Source of the DNA: Paraconexibacter antarcticus
Lineage (GTDB): Bacteria; Actinomycetota; Thermoleophilia; Solirubrobacterales; Solirubrobacteraceae
NCBI RefSeq assembly: GCF_024220175.1
Contig: NZ_CP098502.1
Coordinates: 186,001 to 250,000 of the forward strand
Length of the DNA: 64,000 bases
Reading direction: 5' to 3'
The translations under genes were made by a program, and so were the position numbers. The first letter of the stretch is position 1, and every line of letters begins with the position of its first letter. The notes below the pieces were generated by a model. It did no database searches, had not been told where the DNA came from, and saw only the letters and a program-made list of their open reading frames with translations. Positions 47,393 through 55,882 of this stretch are shown here, in pieces.

Positions 47393-48979
47393 ATGTCCGA
47401 CGCCACCACCGCCCCGCCCACCACCGCCCCCGGGGAGGTCCGGGTCCGCCGGGCGCTGCTCTCGGTGTCGGACAAGCGCGGCATCGTCGACTTCGCGCGC
47501 GGGCTCGCCGACCTCGGGGTGGAGATCGTCTCGACCGGCGGCACGGCGAAGGAGCTCGCGACGGCCGGGCTCGAGGTTCGGGCGATCGACGATTTCACCG
47601 GCTTCCCGGAGATCATGGACGGGCGCGTCAAGACGCTCCACCCCAAGCTCTACGCCGGGCTGCTCGCCGTCCGCGACAACCCCGAGCACCTCGAGGCGAC
47701 GACCGCGAACGACATCGAGTTCGTCGATCTCGTCTGCGTGAACCTCTACCCGTTCGAGCGCACGGCGGCGCGCCGCGGCGTCGACGAGGCCGAGGTCATC
47801 GAGAACATCGACATCGGCGGCCCGACGATGATCCGCGCGGCGGCGAAGAACTTCGCCTTCTCGGCCGTCGTCGTGAACCCCGAGTCCTACGACGCGATCC
47901 TCATGGAGCTCTCCGAGGCCGACGGGAAGCTCTCGCTCGAGACCCGCGAGGCGCTGGCGGCCGAGGCCTTCGCGACGACCGCCCGCTACGACACGGCGAT
48001 CTCCCGCTGGTTCCAGGAGAAGCACGACGACTTCGCGCCGCAGTACGTCCGCGCGTACGAGAAGGTCATGGACCTCACCTACGGCGAGAACCCGCACCAG
48101 CGCGCGGCGTACTACGCGCAGGTCGGCGCCCGCACGCACCTGCTGTCGATGGTCTCCCAGCACCACGGCAAGCAGCTGTCGTTCAACAACCTCCTCGACC
48201 TCGAGGCGGCGCGGACGATGGTCCGCGACTTCGAGGTCCCGGCGACGGCGATCGTCAAGCACAACAACCCGTGCGGCGTGGCCCTCGGTGGCGCCGCGCT
48301 GGAGGCCTACCGCAAGGCCTTCGACTGCGATCCACTCAGCGCGTACGGGGGCGTCATCGCGCTGAACCGGCGGGTCGACAAGGCGACGGCCGAGGCACTG
48401 AACGAGCAGTTCATCGAGGTGCTCATCGCTCCCGGGTACGACGCGGACGCACTCGAGGTCCTCACGCAGAAGAAGAACATCCGCATCCTCGACGACCAGG
48501 AGAAGCGCGCCCCGCTGCTCGGTGAGGCGGAGGTCAAGCAGGTCACCGGCGGCCTGCTCATCCAGGACCGCGACAGCGTGAAGGACGCCCGCGACGCGAT
48601 GGAGGTCGTCACCGAGCGGCGCCCGACCGACGCCGAGTGGGAGGACCTCCTCTTCTGCTGGCGCGTCGCCAAGCACGTGAAGTCCAACGCGATCGTGCTC
48701 GTCTCGGGGCTGCGGACGATCGGGATCGGCGCGGGGCAGATGTCCCGGGTGGACTCGGTCCGCCTGTCGCTCGAGAAGTGCCGCGTGGACCCGAAGGGCG
48801 CGGTCCTCGCCTCCGACGCGTTCTTCCCCTTCGCCGACGGGCCGGAGCTCGCCCTCGAGGCCGGTATCACCGCGGTCATCCAGCCGGGCGGCTCGATCCG
48901 CGACGACGAGGTCGTCGCGGCCGCCGACGCCGCGGGCATCGCGATGGTCATGACCCGGCGCCGCCACTTCCGGCACTAG
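47393..48979 (+). CDS. purH: Bifunctional AICAR transformylase / IMP cyclohydrolase
   Basis: Last two steps of IMP synthesis. The 528-residue product has an MGS-like cyclohydrolase domain (RRALLSVSDKRGIVDFARG, STGGTAKELATAG, GGRVKTLHPK-type DGRVKTLHPKLYAGLL). The transformylase domain has DLTYGENPHQRAAYY, IVKHNNPCGVALG with the catalytic Lys-His, and ITAVIQPGGSIRDDEV. The start fits the usual PurH N-terminus with a short Thr/Pro-rich extension. RidA follows by 13 bases. Confidence 0.97.
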   Translation: MSDATTAPPTTAPGEVRVRRALLSVSDKRGIVDFARGLADLGVEIVSTGGTAKELATAGLEVRAIDDFTGFPEIMDGRVKTLHPKLYAGLLAVRDNPEHLEATTANDIEFVDLVCVNLYPFERTAARRGVDEAEVIENIDIGGPTMIRAAAKNFAFSAVVVNPESYDAILMELSEADGKLSLETREALAAEAFATTARYDTAISRWFQEKHDDFAPQYVRAYEKVMDLTYGENPHQRAAYYAQVGARTHLLSMVSQHHGKQLSFNNLLDLEAARTMVRDFEVPATAIVKHNNPCGVALGGAALEAYRKAFDCDPLSAYGGVIALNRRVDKATAEALNEQFIEVLIAPGYDADALEVLTQKKNIRILDDQEKRAPLLGEAEVKQVTGGLLIQDRDSVKDARDAMEVVTERRPTDAEWEDLLFCWRVAKHVKSNAIVLVSGLRTIGIGAGQMSRVDSVRLSLEKCRVDPKGAVLASDAFFPFADGPELALEAGITAVIQPGGSIRDDEVVAAADAAGIAMVMTRRRHFRH

Positions 48980-48992
48980 GACGAGCGGGTCC

Positions 48993-49388
48993 GTGGGCGA
49001 CGTGGAGCGACATGGGTCGGGCGGCGCGTGGGAGGCGCAGGTCGGCTACAGCCGCGTCGTGCGGGCGGGCGCGCACGTGTGGGTCGCGGGCTGCACGGCG
49101 TCCGGGGAGGACGGCGTCGTCCTCGGCCTCGGGGACGCCGAGGCCCAGGCGCACGCGGCGATCGACGCGATCGAGCGGGCGCTCGCGACGGTCGGCGGGG
49201 CGCTCGCCGACGTCGTGCGCACGCGGGTTTTCGTCACCGACATCGACCGCTGGCAGGACGTCGGACGGGCCCACGGGGCGCGCTTCGGCGACATCCGGCC
49301 GGTGACGACGATGGTCGAGGTCAGCCGCCTCATCGACCCGCGGCTGCTCGTCGAGATCGAGGCCGACGCGTTCCTCGCCGGCGGCTGA
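48993..49388 (+). CDS. RidA/YjgF-family protein
   Basis: A 131-residue trimeric enamine/imine deaminase-fold protein. YSRVVRAGAHVWVAGCTAS is the substrate-loop region, VRTRVFVTDI the central strand, and VTTMVEVSRLIDPRLLVEIEADAFL the closing motif. An Arg that binds the substrate carboxylate in active RidA is expected near RLIDPRLLVEIE, and one is present. It is downstream of purH and likely co-transcribed. Its metabolic target is not evident; it may belong to one of the less studied Rid branches. Confidence 0.85.
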   Translation: MGDVERHGSGGAWEAQVGYSRVVRAGAHVWVAGCTASGEDGVVLGLGDAEAQAHAAIDAIERALATVGGALADVVRTRVFVTDIDRWQDVGRAHGARFGDIRPVTTMVEVSRLIDPRLLVEIEADAFLAGG

Positions 49389-49458
49389 GCGCCGTTCCTG
49401 CGCCTGTCCAGGGGTTTCGCGGACCGTCCGGTCCATCCCGCAGCATTCCCGCCTCCGC

Positions 49459-51108
49459 ATGACTCCGCTGTCCCGTTCAAAGACCCCGCCGCTGCGGCCG
49501 TGGCAGGTCCGCGCCCTCGCCGCCCTCGAGCACTGGAAGGGCGGCTCGTTCCTCATCTCGGCCGCGCCCGGCGCGGGGAAGACCCGTCCGGCCCTCGAAC
49601 AGGCCAAGCGGATGCTCAAGGACGGCCGCGCGGACCGCGTCGCGCTCGTCTGCCCGACGGCGCCGCTCACCCGGCAGTGGGCGCAGGCGGCGGGACGGCT
49701 TGGGCTGCACCTCGTGCCGGACGCCGAGTCGCCGCGGCCGCCGAAGGACTTCCAGGGCATCGCGGTGACGTACGCCCGCGTCGCCGCGTCGGGGGAGAAG
49801 TGGGGCTCGCTCGTTTCGCCGGGGACGCTCGTCATCGCGGACGAGGCGCATCACCTCGGCGAGGACCTCGCCTGGGGCAACGGCTTCAGCGCGGCGTTCA
49901 AGCGCACCGACAAGCTCCTGCTGCTCTCCGGGACGCCGTTCCGGTCGGACGCCACGCCGATCCCGGGCATGCGGTACGACCGCGACGGGGTCGTCGTGCC
50001 CGACATCTCCTACACGTACGCCGACGCCGTCCGCGACCACGTCTGCCGGCCCGTCGCCTTCATCACGTACGACGGGACGCTCTCCTGGCAGTCGGGCGAC
50101 GACGTCATCGAGTCCTCGTTCGACACCGTGCTCAGCGCGCGGGAGGCGGGCCGCCGCTACCGCACGGCGATCTCGACCGACCTGCCGGACGGCATGCCCC
50201 GCATCCTCCGCGAGGCCCACGAGAAGCTCGCCGAGACGCGGGCGGGCGGGCACAAGGACGCCGGCGGCCTCGTCATCGCCGCCGACGGCCACCACGCCAA
50301 GGCGGTCGCGAAGCTGCTGCGCGAGATCACCGGCAAGGCGCCGACCGTCGTCCTCCACACCGAGGCGCGGGCCGCGCAGAAGCTCGCCGCGTTCACCGAC
50401 TCGCGCGAGGAGTGGCTCGTCGCGGTGAACATGGTCTCCGAGGGCGTCGACATCCCGCGCCTGCGCGTCGGCGTCTACGCGACGGCGGCCAAGACGCCGC
50501 TCATCTTCCGCCAGATCGTCGGGCGCTTCGTCCGGGCGATCCCCGGCCGGGGCCAGGACCTCTCGTGGGTCTACCTGCCGGCGGACCCGATCCTCCGCGA
50601 TCACGCCGAGAACGTCGAGGGCGAGCTGCGCCACGTCTTGCGCCGCGGCCTCGACGAGAGCGTCCTCGACGACCCGGTCGAGCGCGAGCGCAAGGAGCGC
50701 GATCCGGAGGAAGAGGGCGAGGCCTTCGTCCCGCTCAGCGCCGACGTCGTCCCGCAGATGACGCTCTTCGGTCCGCCGCCGGGGGAGCCGGGCGGCCCTC
50801 CCGCGGCGAAGCGGATCGTGCCGAGCTTCCCGTCGGCGATCAGCGCCTCGGCGGGCGCCGGCGGCCAGGCCGACGAGGAGGACGACGAGGACGTCCCGGG
50901 CATGCCCGCCTACGAGCGCCGCGCCCTCCTGCGTGACAAGCGCCACCGCCTCGTCGGCGACCTGCGCCGGCGCGACGGCCTCACGCCCGCCGAGATCAAC
51001 ATCTGGCTCAACCGCGAGACCGGCGTCTCCCGCGTGGAGGACGCGACCCTCGCGCAGCTCGAGCAGTCGATCGAGCTGCTCCTCGACCGGCTGACGGCGC
51101 GGCGGTAG
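49459..51108 (+). CDS. Superfamily 2 DEAD/DEAH-type helicase
   Basis: A 549-residue SF2 ATPase. It has LRPWQVRALAALEHWKGG, Walker A SAAPGAGKTRPAL, VCPTAPLTRQWAQ (Ia), ADEAHH (II), LLLSGTPFRSDATPI (III), AVNMVSEGVDIPRLRVGVY (V) and RQIVGRFVRAIPG (VI, R-Q-x2-G-R). It resembles the helicase part of type III restriction or XPB-like enzymes. The C-terminal region is acidic (EEDDEDVPGMPAYE) with a final helical domain. No methylase or nuclease gene is adjacent, so it appears to act alone. The ATG at 49459 has no clear ribosome site. Confidence 0.88.
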   Translation: MTPLSRSKTPPLRPWQVRALAALEHWKGGSFLISAAPGAGKTRPALEQAKRMLKDGRADRVALVCPTAPLTRQWAQAAGRLGLHLVPDAESPRPPKDFQGIAVTYARVAASGEKWGSLVSPGTLVIADEAHHLGEDLAWGNGFSAAFKRTDKLLLLSGTPFRSDATPIPGMRYDRDGVVVPDISYTYADAVRDHVCRPVAFITYDGTLSWQSGDDVIESSFDTVLSAREAGRRYRTAISTDLPDGMPRILREAHEKLAETRAGGHKDAGGLVIAADGHHAKAVAKLLREITGKAPTVVLHTEARAAQKLAAFTDSREEWLVAVNMVSEGVDIPRLRVGVYATAAKTPLIFRQIVGRFVRAIPGRGQDLSWVYLPADPILRDHAENVEGELRHVLRRGLDESVLDDPVERERKERDPEEEGEAFVPLSADVVPQMTLFGPPPGEPGGPPAAKRIVPSFPSAISASAGAGGQADEEDDEDVPGMPAYERRALLRDKRHRLVGDLRRRDGLTPAEINIWLNRETGVSRVEDATLAQLEQSIELLLDRLTARR

Positions 51109-51160
51109 CCGGGCCAGAACGACGCCGGCCCGCCTGGGGTGGCGGGCGGTGGGCGGCCAG

Positions 51161-51233
51161 TGCCCCCGGCCGGGCTCGAACCGGCGCGCCGCGAATTAAA
51201 AGTTCGCTGCTCTACCAACTGAGCTACGAGGGC
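51161..51233 (-). tRNA. tRNA-Lys (UUU)
   Basis: A 73-base cloverleaf. The acceptor GCCCTCG pairs with CGGGGGC, with one G-T pair. The D-arm starts TAGCTCAGTTGG. The anticodon stem GCGAA/TTCGC encloses CTTTTAA (anticodon TTT). The T-arm is GCCGGTTCGAGCCCGGC. CCA is not encoded. It starts eight bases downstream of the HNH gene stop on the same strand. Confidence 0.95.
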
Positions 51234-51240
51234 CCGGACA

Positions 51241-52149
51241 TCATGACGGACCGTCCGGCGAGCGGTAGTAGCCGGCGGCGACTGCTGTCCTGCGGCGGTG
51301 GCAGTTCGCGCAGCGGACCTCGCACCGCGCGATCTCGGCGCGGAGGCGGTCGACGGAACAGCCGTCGCGCGCCAGTTCGATGACGTTCGCGGTCTTGCCC
51401 GCGATGTGGTCGAAGTCGAGGACACACAGGTCCTCCAGACCGCAGTCGACGCATCCGGCGGACTCGAGGGCCGCGTAGGCGATCGCGATGTTACGCGCGG
51501 TCGCGCGGCCCGGGGGCGGTGGTGCCTCCCACCACCGCTCGAGCCCACGTCGGTGCCCGCCACGCCGGGCTGTCCTGCGGCGGTGGCAGTTCACGCAGAC
51601 GATCTCGCAGCGGGCGATCTCCTCGTCGAGGCGGCGGGGACTCGTGCCGTTGCCCAGCAGCCGGGCGACGTTCGCGCGCTTCTCGCCGAGGTGGTCGAAC
51701 TCCATGACGACCGGGTCGCGGAGCCCGCAATCGGCGCATGTCGCTCCTTCAAGCGCGGCGGCGACGTGGCGGCGGCCTCGATCGGCGGCGGCGCGACGAA
51801 CCACCCGGCCGGCCTCGCGTCGACTGTGGTGGTACTCGCGGTAACACGCTCGGCACCAGGCGGTGAGGCCGGTGCCGGTGCGGTTGAAGTCCGTAGCGGG
51901 CTTCTCCGTGGCGCAACGCGGGCAGCGCTTCACGCGCATCCGGTCCGTGGCCCCCGTGGGTACGCCGCCCGGGAGCAGGTCGGCAATCGGTGCGGCCGGC
52001 GCCGAAGCCGCCGTGATGTCGCGCACCCAGACCGAGACGGACGACTGGGCGACGCCGAGACGGTCCGCGATGACGCGCACGGCGAGGCCCTCCCGCCGCA
52101 GCCTCCTCGCCGCCTCCCGCTCCCGAACCTTCCGCCGTGCCACGAACAC
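51241..52149 (-). CDS. HTH-zinc ribbon protein with two tandem HNH-like nuclease domains
   Basis: A 302-residue protein. Residues 1-45 are basic with an HTH-like segment (LAVRVIADRLGVAQSSVSVW). A zinc ribbon follows: CPRCATEKPATDFNRTGTG then WCRACYREYH. Two HNH-like units come next: CADCGLRDPVVMEFDHLGEK to CVNCHRRRTARRG, and CVDCGLEDLCVLDFDHIAGK to CANCHRRRTAVAAG. Each unit has the CxxC pair, the FDH metal/catalytic core and the CxNCHRRRT end. The two units are clear internal duplicates. Such proteins occur in phages and as homing or repair nucleases; the role here is unknown. GTG 52149 or 52143 is the start. Confidence 0.8.
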   Translation of the reverse strand: MFVARRKVREREAARRLRREGLAVRVIADRLGVAQSSVSVWVRDITAASAPAAPIADLLPGGVPTGATDRMRVKRCPRCATEKPATDFNRTGTGLTAWCRACYREYHHSRREAGRVVRRAAADRGRRHVAAALEGATCADCGLRDPVVMEFDHLGEKRANVARLLGNGTSPRRLDEEIARCEIVCVNCHRRRTARRGGHRRGLERWWEAPPPPGRATARNIAIAYAALESAGCVDCGLEDLCVLDFDHIAGKTANVIELARDGCSVDRLRAEIARCEVRCANCHRRRTAVAAGYYRSPDGPS

Positions 52150-52180
52150 ATGTTCCCATCGGCGTCGGACGCCGCGCGAC

Positions 52181-52186
52181 TACAAT
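52181..52186 (+). promoter_or_regulatory. Candidate -10 of leaderless promoter
   Basis: TACAAT ends six bases before the ATG at 52193, so the predicted +1 would be the A of the start codon itself. The -35 region is poor. Confidence 0.55.
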
Positions 52187-52192
52187 CAACCC

Positions 52193-52861
52193 ATGCCCAC
52201 CTTCAGCGATCTCACCGCCGGTCGTGTCGCTGCCCCCAGTCGCACCGATTCTCGTGCGGTCTTCGGGCAGGTCATGGGGCTCGTGGCGATCACGTGCCTG
52301 TTCACCGCGCTCGGCGCGTACCTCGGCCGGGACGCGGCGCGCGGCGCCGGCTTCCTCGCGTTCATCCTCGCCTTCGGCTGCCTCATGGGGCTGCCGGCCG
52401 CCAACGCGCGCAGCCAGCAGTTCGGCATCACGCTGCTGTTCGCCGTCGGCGCGCTGCTCGGCGTCGGCCTCGGCCCAATCCTCAACTACTACGCCAACAG
52501 CGACCCGGGTGTCGTCTATCAGTCGGCCGGGGCGACGGCGGGCTTCATCGGCGTGCTCGGCGCCTACGGCTACGCGACGCGGCGTGACCTGAGCGGCATG
52601 GCGCGCGGGCTGTTCTTCGCGCTCATCGGGCTGCTGCTGTTCGGGCTCGTGACACTCTTCGTCTCGATCCCGGGCGGCAACATCGTCTACGCGCTCCTCG
52701 GCCTCGGCGTCTTCGGCGCCTACACGGTGTTCGACTTCAACCGTCTGCAGCGCGCGGGCATGGACCAGGCGACGCTCATCGCGGCGTCGATCTTCCTCGA
52801 CGTCGTCAACGTCTTCCAGTTCATGCTCATGCTCTTCGGCGGGGGTGGCAACCGCCGCTGA
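52193..52861 (+). CDS. Bax inhibitor-1/YccA family membrane protein
   Basis: A 222-residue protein with seven hydrophobic spans, such as VMGLVAITCLFTALGAYLG, GFLAFILAFGCLMGL, FGITLLFAVGALLGVGLGP and ASIFLDVVNVFQFMLMLFG. The order and the ending, AASIFLDVVNVFQFMLMLFG, are characteristic of BI-1 family proteins, which act as pH-dependent cation leak channels or protease modulators. The role here is unknown. The start fits the -10 box at 52181. A large hairpin follows the stop. Confidence 0.9.
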   Translation: MPTFSDLTAGRVAAPSRTDSRAVFGQVMGLVAITCLFTALGAYLGRDAARGAGFLAFILAFGCLMGLPAANARSQQFGITLLFAVGALLGVGLGPILNYYANSDPGVVYQSAGATAGFIGVLGAYGYATRRDLSGMARGLFFALIGLLLFGLVTLFVSIPGGNIVYALLGLGVFGAYTVFDFNRLQRAGMDQATLIAASIFLDVVNVFQFMLMLFGGGGNRR

Positions 52862-52866
52862 GCGTC

Positions 52867-52896
52867 CTGGGCCCCGGCGCGCGCCGGGGTCCCCAG
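52867..52896. terminator. Hairpin after BI-1 family gene
   Basis: CTGGG followed by CCCCGGCGC pairs with GCGCCGGGG and then, after TC, CCCAG. The central 18 bases (52872-52889) are a perfect palindrome. The stem lies six bases after the stop. Confidence 0.6.
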
Positions 52897-53021
52897 TTCT
52901 GACGGGCCGGGGACCACCCGGCCCGGTCATCCGTCGAGGCCGGGGCGGGCCGCGCGACGCCGGCGCGAGCGGTGCCGATGGGAGGGGCGAAGGTCAACCC
53001 TCCCGCAAAGGTCCGCGCCCC

Positions 53022-53879
53022 ATGCCCGTCAGCCGCACCCGACTCGCCGTCGCCACCACCGTCGTCCTCGTCGCCGCCCTCGCGCCAGCGGGTCAGGCGT
53101 CCGCCGCCGGGCACCACGCCAGGCCGCACGCCAAGAAGCACGCGGCCGCGAAGACGTCCCGGAAGACGGCCTCGAAGGCGAAGAAGAAGGGCACGGGCAT
53201 CCGCCGCGCCGTCGCCGGCGCGTCCCGCTCGTTCACCTCGGCCGACGGCACGAGCATCGGCACGATCACGGCGTTCGACGCCGCGACCGGCCACATCCGC
53301 CTCGTGCTCGAGGACGGGTCGGTCGTCCAGAGCCGCCTGTCCCCGGACGCGGACGTTCGCTGCGCGCCGGCCGCGGGCTTCGCTGCCGAGGACCAGTCGA
53401 GCGGCGCCGACGGGGCCGGCGCCGTCGCCGACGCCCAGAGCGCGGGCTACGACGACGGCTACTCCGACGGCGAGGGCGGTGACGCGCCGAACCCGGCCGC
53501 GGGCCTGGACGGCATGACCGCCGCCGAGGCGGCCGCCTACACCGCGGCGTACACGACCGGCTACGCCGACGGCAGCACCGGGGCGGACATGGCCGACCCG
53601 AACGGTCCGGCCTCCGCCTCCGCCGCCGCGGCCTCGCCGAATGACGGCGACGGCTGCCTCGCGCTGCTCGACGCCGGGATGAAGGTCTACGGCGTCGCGG
53701 TGAAGGCGACGCCCCGCGGCCGCGCGCTGACCGAGCTCGACGTCATCGTCACGCCTGCCCAGCTCGACGCGCTCGACGCGGCGGACGCCCAGGCCGCGGC
53801 CGGTGACCCCGGGGCGACCGACCCGGGCGCGGGCGACAACAGCGACGACCCGAGCGACGGCCAGGGCGGCGACAACTGA
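53022..53879 (+). CDS. Secreted protein with charged tails, unknown function
   Basis: A 285-residue exported protein I do not recognise. LAVATTVVLVAALAPAGQASA is a signal peptide. A Lys/Ala-rich stretch follows (KKHAAAKTSRKTASKAKKK). A possible small beta domain (TSIGTITAFDAATGHIRLVL) leads to a Gly/Asp/Ala-rich acidic region with YDDGYSDGEGGD and TTGYADGSTGADMAD. The C-terminus is again acidic. Basic near the membrane and acidic far from it, it may bind wall polymers or cations; this is only inference. The ATG is at 53022. Confidence 0.7.
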   Translation: MPVSRTRLAVATTVVLVAALAPAGQASAAGHHARPHAKKHAAAKTSRKTASKAKKKGTGIRRAVAGASRSFTSADGTSIGTITAFDAATGHIRLVLEDGSVVQSRLSPDADVRCAPAAGFAAEDQSSGADGAGAVADAQSAGYDDGYSDGEGGDAPNPAAGLDGMTAAEAAAYTAAYTTGYADGSTGADMADPNGPASASAAAASPNDGDGCLALLDAGMKVYGVAVKATPRGRALTELDVIVTPAQLDALDAADAQAAAGDPGATDPGAGDNSDDPSDGQGGDN

Positions 53880-53900
53880 CGATGCCGCTCGGCCGGCGCC

Positions 53901-54920
53901 TCAGCCGGAGGTGCGGGTGCGGGCGACGGTCCGCGCGGCGATCGGCGTGTCGAGGGCCAGGCGCTCCTGCGTGATGTCGAGGATCGTCGGCAGCAATGCC
54001 GGCGAGGCCCGCAGCGTGGCGAGCCGCGCGCCGAGCCATGCGGTGTAGTCGGCGAGGATGCGGTCGTCGCAAAGGACGGCGGCCTCGAGGAACCGCATGA
54101 GGTTCGTCGTGTAGTCGCGGAGGATGCGCGGGTCGCGGAGCGGTCGTGGCAGCAGCGGCTCGGCGCGCCAGCGGATCCGCTCCATGAGCTCCTCGACGAG
54201 CGGGCCGCGCGCGGCGGCGAGCTCGTCGTGTTGCTGGGCGCGGTCGCTCGGCGCCGATGCCGCGGCGGGGGCCACCCCGCTCATGCGCTCCAGGGCGTCC
54301 TCGACCTCGTCGAGCTGGGCGGCGTGGGCATCGATGCCGAGACGACGGGCGCGGGCGGGCTCGCCGTCGAACCCGCGGCCACCGCCGAGGACGGGGATCC
54401 CGCTCTCGTGCGCCGTGTCGGCGAGCGCGCGCAGCCCGGGCAGGTTCATGGCGAGCGAGCAGCTGAGGACGACCGCGTCGGGCCGGAGCTTCTCGAGCAT
54501 CGTCGTGAGGCTCGGTCCGGGCCTGGGGGCGCCGAGGAACGTGACACGGTGCCCGTCGAGCCGGAGCAGCTCGGCGATCATGCGCGCCGGGAGGTTGTGG
54601 TGGTCGCGGTCGGCGAGGCAGAGCACGAGGTTCGCGCCCGTGTTCGCCGGGGTGTGCCGCGACGCGGCGAGGGTGAGGAGGATCTCCGCGATGTTCGTCG
54701 CGATGTGCTCCTGCTCGGTCGTGATGCGCCCGTCCTGCCAGAGCAGGCCGATCTGGCTCTGGACGGGGGCGAGCACCTCGAAGACGAAGTCGGCGAGCGA
54801 CAGCCCGGCCTCGAGGGCGCGGCCGGCCTCGAGGAGCGCGGCGTTGCGGTCACCCCGGACGACGAGCTCGAGCTGCCGGGCCCGGAGCGCCTGGAGATCC
54901 GGTTCGGCCGTCGCCGTCAC
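53901..54920 (-). CDS. Cobalamin-binding CarH-like sensor without a DNA-binding domain
   Basis: A 339-residue soluble protein. Residues 20-95 form a four-helix cap with LLWQDGRITTEQEHIATNIA. Trp61, nine residues, then Glu71-His72 is the W-x9-EH motif of AdoCbl photoreceptors of the CarH/LitR type. Residues 97-215 are a B12-binding fold: DHHNLPARM (D-x-H-x-x-P; canonical D-x-H-x-x-G with the ligand His108), VVLSCSLAMNL and IPVLGGGRGFD. A helical C-terminal domain (ILRDYTTNLMRFLEAAVLCD, ILADYTAWLGARL) follows, often fused to such domains in actinobacteria. There is no MerR HTH at the N-terminus. The GTG at 54920 overlaps the upstream stop. Confidence 0.85.
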   Translation of the reverse strand: MTATAEPDLQALRARQLELVVRGDRNAALLEAGRALEAGLSLADFVFEVLAPVQSQIGLLWQDGRITTEQEHIATNIAEILLTLAASRHTPANTGANLVLCLADRDHHNLPARMIAELLRLDGHRVTFLGAPRPGPSLTTMLEKLRPDAVVLSCSLAMNLPGLRALADTAHESGIPVLGGGRGFDGEPARARRLGIDAHAAQLDEVEDALERMSGVAPAAASAPSDRAQQHDELAAARGPLVEELMERIRWRAEPLLPRPLRDPRILRDYTTNLMRFLEAAVLCDDRILADYTAWLGARLATLRASPALLPTILDITQERLALDTPIAARTVARTRTSG

Positions 54921-55768
54921 GGACCGGGCTCCGGGCCGGACTGGATGCGGGCCAGCAGCGTGACGGACGCCCGCGCGCGGACGAGCGCGCGGTTGAAGAG
55001 GGCCGCGAGCTCGCCGCCGCTGTCGGTCCCCTCGATCGGGAGCGGCTCGGTGGCGGGGGCGATCGGACGGGAGAGGCGGGTGCCCTCGGCGATCGCCTCG
55101 AGGGCCTCCTCGATGTCGCGCAGGCAGTGGCGCTGCAGGCTCTGCAGTCGCTGGCGCAGCTCGTCCAGGCAGCTCTCGTCCCCGAGGGCGACGCGCAGGT
55201 CCTCGCGGACCGCGTCGTAGCTGCGCAACGCGGTCCGCGACCGCGCGAGCATCCCGTTGAAGACGTCCCCGAGCGCGCCGAGCCGGTCGCCGGGGCGGGC
55301 GCGCAGCGGCCGGGTGACCGGTCGGGCGGCCCGGGTGAGGTCGCCGTCGGCCATCGCCTGCAGGCCGCCGTCGAGGTCGGAGAGGCAGTGGGTGTCGAGG
55401 CTCTGCAGGGCGGCGAGCAGGTCGGGCAGGCAGGACTGGTCCCCGAGCGCCTCGGTGAGGTCGCGGCGCAGGATCTCGTACGCGTCCAGGGCCGCCTGGG
55501 TGCGCTGGAGCATCGCGTTGAAGACGTCCACGACCGCCCGCAGGCCCGCGTCGTCGGACGCGAGCATCAGCGGCTCGGCCGTCGACTCGGCGATCTCGGT
55601 GAAGTCGCCGCCGGCCATCGCCTGCAACCCGTGCTCGAGCCGGCCGAGCGCGTTCGCGCTCAGGTCGCGCAGCCCGGCCGCGATCTCGTCGATCGTCCGC
55701 CGGTCGAGCGTGATGACCTCGGGCGCCGCGTCGGGCGGGTCCGCCGGGCTCGGGAGGGGCAGGTGCAC
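54917..55768 (-). CDS. Soluble protein with three HAMP-like repeats
   Basis: A 283-residue protein with three internal repeats of about 85 residues: GLQAMAGGDFT..AEPL..VDVFNAMLQRTQAAL, then GLQAMADGDLT..TRPL..GDVFNGMLARSRTAL, then ALEAIAEGTRL..TEPL..LFNRALVRARASV. Each has an L-x-M-A-x-G-D-x-T start and a second helix with FN-x-ML, the pattern of HAMP domains. Linkers (LRRDLTEALGDQSCLPDLLA, VREDLRVALGDESCLDELRQ) also repeat. No membrane span is visible, so it is a soluble poly-HAMP-like signalling rod. It overlaps the B12-binding gene by four bases, which suggests the two products interact. Confidence 0.75.
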   Translation of the reverse strand: MHLPLPSPADPPDAAPEVITLDRRTIDEIAAGLRDLSANALGRLEHGLQAMAGGDFTEIAESTAEPLMLASDDAGLRAVVDVFNAMLQRTQAALDAYEILRRDLTEALGDQSCLPDLLAALQSLDTHCLSDLDGGLQAMADGDLTRAARPVTRPLRARPGDRLGALGDVFNGMLARSRTALRSYDAVREDLRVALGDESCLDELRQRLQSLQRHCLRDIEEALEAIAEGTRLSRPIAPATEPLPIEGTDSGGELAALFNRALVRARASVTLLARIQSGPEPGP

Positions 55769-55809
55769 ACCCGGATCGTCGGCGGCCGCGCGGCCCGTTT
55801 GAGCAGGAG

Positions 55810-55882
55810 TACCCCCAGCGGGGCTCGAACCCGCGATCTCTCGCGTGAAAGGCGAGCGTCATAACCACTAGACCATGGGGGC
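55810..55882 (-). tRNA. tRNA-Glu (UUC)
   Basis: A 73-base cloverleaf with acceptor GCCCCCA/TGGGGGT, anticodon loop CTTTCAC (anticodon TTC) and T-arm GCGGGTTCGAGCCCCGC. CCA is not encoded. TAGGAT on the minus strand (55900-55895) is a plausible -10. The 237 bases between this tRNA and the EamA gene hold no gene I can see. Confidence 0.95.
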
